From Prorocentrum cordatum (lineage: Eukaryota > Sar > Dinophyceae > Prorocentrales > Prorocentraceae): 26,557 bases of DNA. Of this stretch, positions 25,600 to 26,557 are shown piece after piece (position 1 is the first letter of the stretch; every line of letters begins with the position of its first letter). Below the pieces are notes generated by a model. That model was given only the letters and a program-made list of their open reading frames with translations, was not told the DNA's origin and ran no database searches. A program made the position numbers and the translations under genes. The stretch lies in assembly GCA_963575745.1 (NCBI GenBank), contig CAUYUJ010017797.1, positions 197,753 to 224,309 of the forward strand, given 5' to 3'.

Positions 25600-26290
25600 G
25601 CCCCCCCCCAACCCACCCCACGAAAACACATCCGCGAATGTAGAAACGGCGCGCGCAGCGCCAGGGCCCGCGCGCCTGCGAGACCGAGACCTGCCGTCAA
25701 CTGGTTGCAACGGGTTGCCTCGGCGACCCAGCTCATCCATGTCTCCGCTTTGTCGTCCGACGGCGCCGAGCGCGCCCCCGTCGGCGGCTGCCCGACACGC
25801 GGCGCTAGGATGACTAGCGGGTTGCCGCATTCCTTGTCGCGCTCAGCCAGCGCCGACGGGCCCGGGAGCGCCCGCGCCACGCGAATGAAACAATCAAGAC
25901 AGCGCCCCGCCTGCGCGCGCGACCGCGCGCGATGGCGGGGGCCCGTCGCGCGCGCGGGCCCCCGCATCAGCCGCGCGCAGGGCCGAGAACAGGACGCCTA
26001 CATGTCTGAAAACCAGAGTAGGCATAATATTTCTCACGATTGTCGCGATTAGCGCGCGAGTCCTCTCCCGGCCGCAAGCGCTGGCGACAGAGCAACATTG
26101 CGCGGCGCATCGGCGCCGCGGCGGCGCGCCGCTGCGCGCCTGTGCCGAACGGCGCGTAATTTCGCCCGGCCAGAGGCGCAGCCCCTCTGCGCGGGAACAA
26201 AGTACACAAACTTCCTGTGACAAGGACGGACCGTGCAGCGCCAGAACGCGGCGCCCACGTCAGCTTTGATGAGCTGCGCCGACCTGCCGC
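25600..26290 (-). pseudogene. DIRS-like reverse transcriptase domain (broken)
   Basis: Reading leftward on the minus strand: LIKADVGAAFWRCTVRPCHR (about 26273-26214) fits RT motif A as I recall it, 'LLKADVDAAFRR.P..P.HR', keeping the Asp of KAD. Next, after a shift, RERTRALIATIVRNIMPTLV and FRHVGVLFSALR (26010-25975) sit where the family has 'LRYVDDYF', so both catalytic Asp residues are lost (VGV). After another shift, CFIRVARALPGPSALAERDK and GNPLVILAPRVG, then DDKAETWMSWVAEATRCNQL (25757-25698) and FRGVGWG match the connecting and thumb part before RNase H. The 5' part of the element lies beyond the window edge. Subfamily (DIRS or Ngaro-like) is from memory. Confidence 0.6.
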
Positions 26291-26299
26291 GCGAACGCG

Positions 26300-26557
26300 C
26301 ACGCGCGCGACGGGGCAGATGCGCGCGCGGCTCGTCGTCTCGTCGACGGGCTTTGAGGGGCGGTATAAATCGTCAATGGCATCGTGATGTCACTTCTCCT
26401 TTGGCTTTGTCGCGCTGTTCACGCGCGCTGCTGCGCAATCATCAACGGAGCGCGCCCGCGCGTCCGCGCGCGCGGCGGGCGCGCGACGACGGCGCGCCGC
26501 GTCGGCGGGGCCTTCGGGGCGCCGTGCGCGACCAAATGCGAGAGGCAGTCGGGTGCG
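26300..26557. other. Right edge, GC-rich, no feature recognised
   Basis: Short repetitive GCGCGC-rich sequence upstream (minus strand) of the RT relic. A TATAAA occurs at 26364-26369 on the plus strand, with no gene following it inside the window. Probably the interior of the same retroelement, continuing out of the window. Confidence 0.4.

Noticed and set aside
24040-25830. Single intact 596-codon minus protein
   Set aside because: Only the first half matches RNase H blocks, an essential block lies in another frame, and the second half is GC-driven open frame; treated as a relic plus spacer.
26364-26369. TATAAA as a promoter
   Set aside because: A single short motif with no downstream gene in the window; dinoflagellate promoters generally lack a classical TATA box.

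Overview
The window looks like nuclear DNA of a dinoflagellate; the species cannot be told. Four points support this: very GC-rich DNA dominated by tandem repeats; decayed Ty1/copia-type and DIRS-like retroelement sequence whose motifs match what I recall of dinoflagellate elements (memory, not a search); an intronless PIF1-like helicase of a kind I also recall from dinoflagellates; and a 12-base match to the 3' end of the dinoflagellate spliced leader. No bacterial gene order, rRNA, convincing tRNA or CRISPR array was seen.

Plus strand, 1-6.0 kb: a 101-bp tandem repeat array (1-650) runs straight into the only intact large gene, a PIF1-like SF1 helicase (open from 439, first ATG 931, stop 3087). 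A 500-bp pyrimidine-rich 3' flank follows, then a second array of the same 101-bp family (3593-5950). A 22/23-base direct repeat brackets the second array.

6.0-14.3 kb is repeat country. It holds degenerate units with a 'TTTCTGAACCCC' core (6.06-6.8 and 7.26-7.94 kb), simple repeats (6.84-7.24 kb), a roughly 200-bp G-rich array whose units end in a splice-acceptor-like motif (7.96-10.68 kb), a proline/arginine-type repeat (10.74-10.88 kb), a dispersed repeat pair (11.05 and 12.19 kb), a CTCGA-type repeat (13.3-13.5 kb) and a less GC-rich island with a hairpin and a possible spliced-leader relic (13.8-14.3 kb). I recognise no gene there.

14.3-26.56 kb is coding-like almost only on the minus strand. 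Reading leftward from the right edge: a broken DIRS-like reverse transcriptase and RNase H (26.28-24.87 kb), coding-like frames of unknown function (24.05-22.1 kb), a fragment resembling the end of a methyltransferase-like domain (21.87-21.5 kb), a low-complexity tail, a block of G/C-run hairpins and simple repeats (20.77-19.85 kb), a broken Ty1/copia-like polyprotein (methyltransferase-like, RT, RNase H; 19.84-16.85 kb), and an unknown two-part coding-like region (16.6-14.3 kb). Frames shift repeatedly and several catalytic residues are replaced, so these are relics.

The genes do not form a pathway. The picture is one preserved helicase gene inside satellite arrays, beside a graveyard of at least two retroelement lineages, each apparently carrying a methyltransferase-like domain. 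Family assignments rest on motif reading without database searches.
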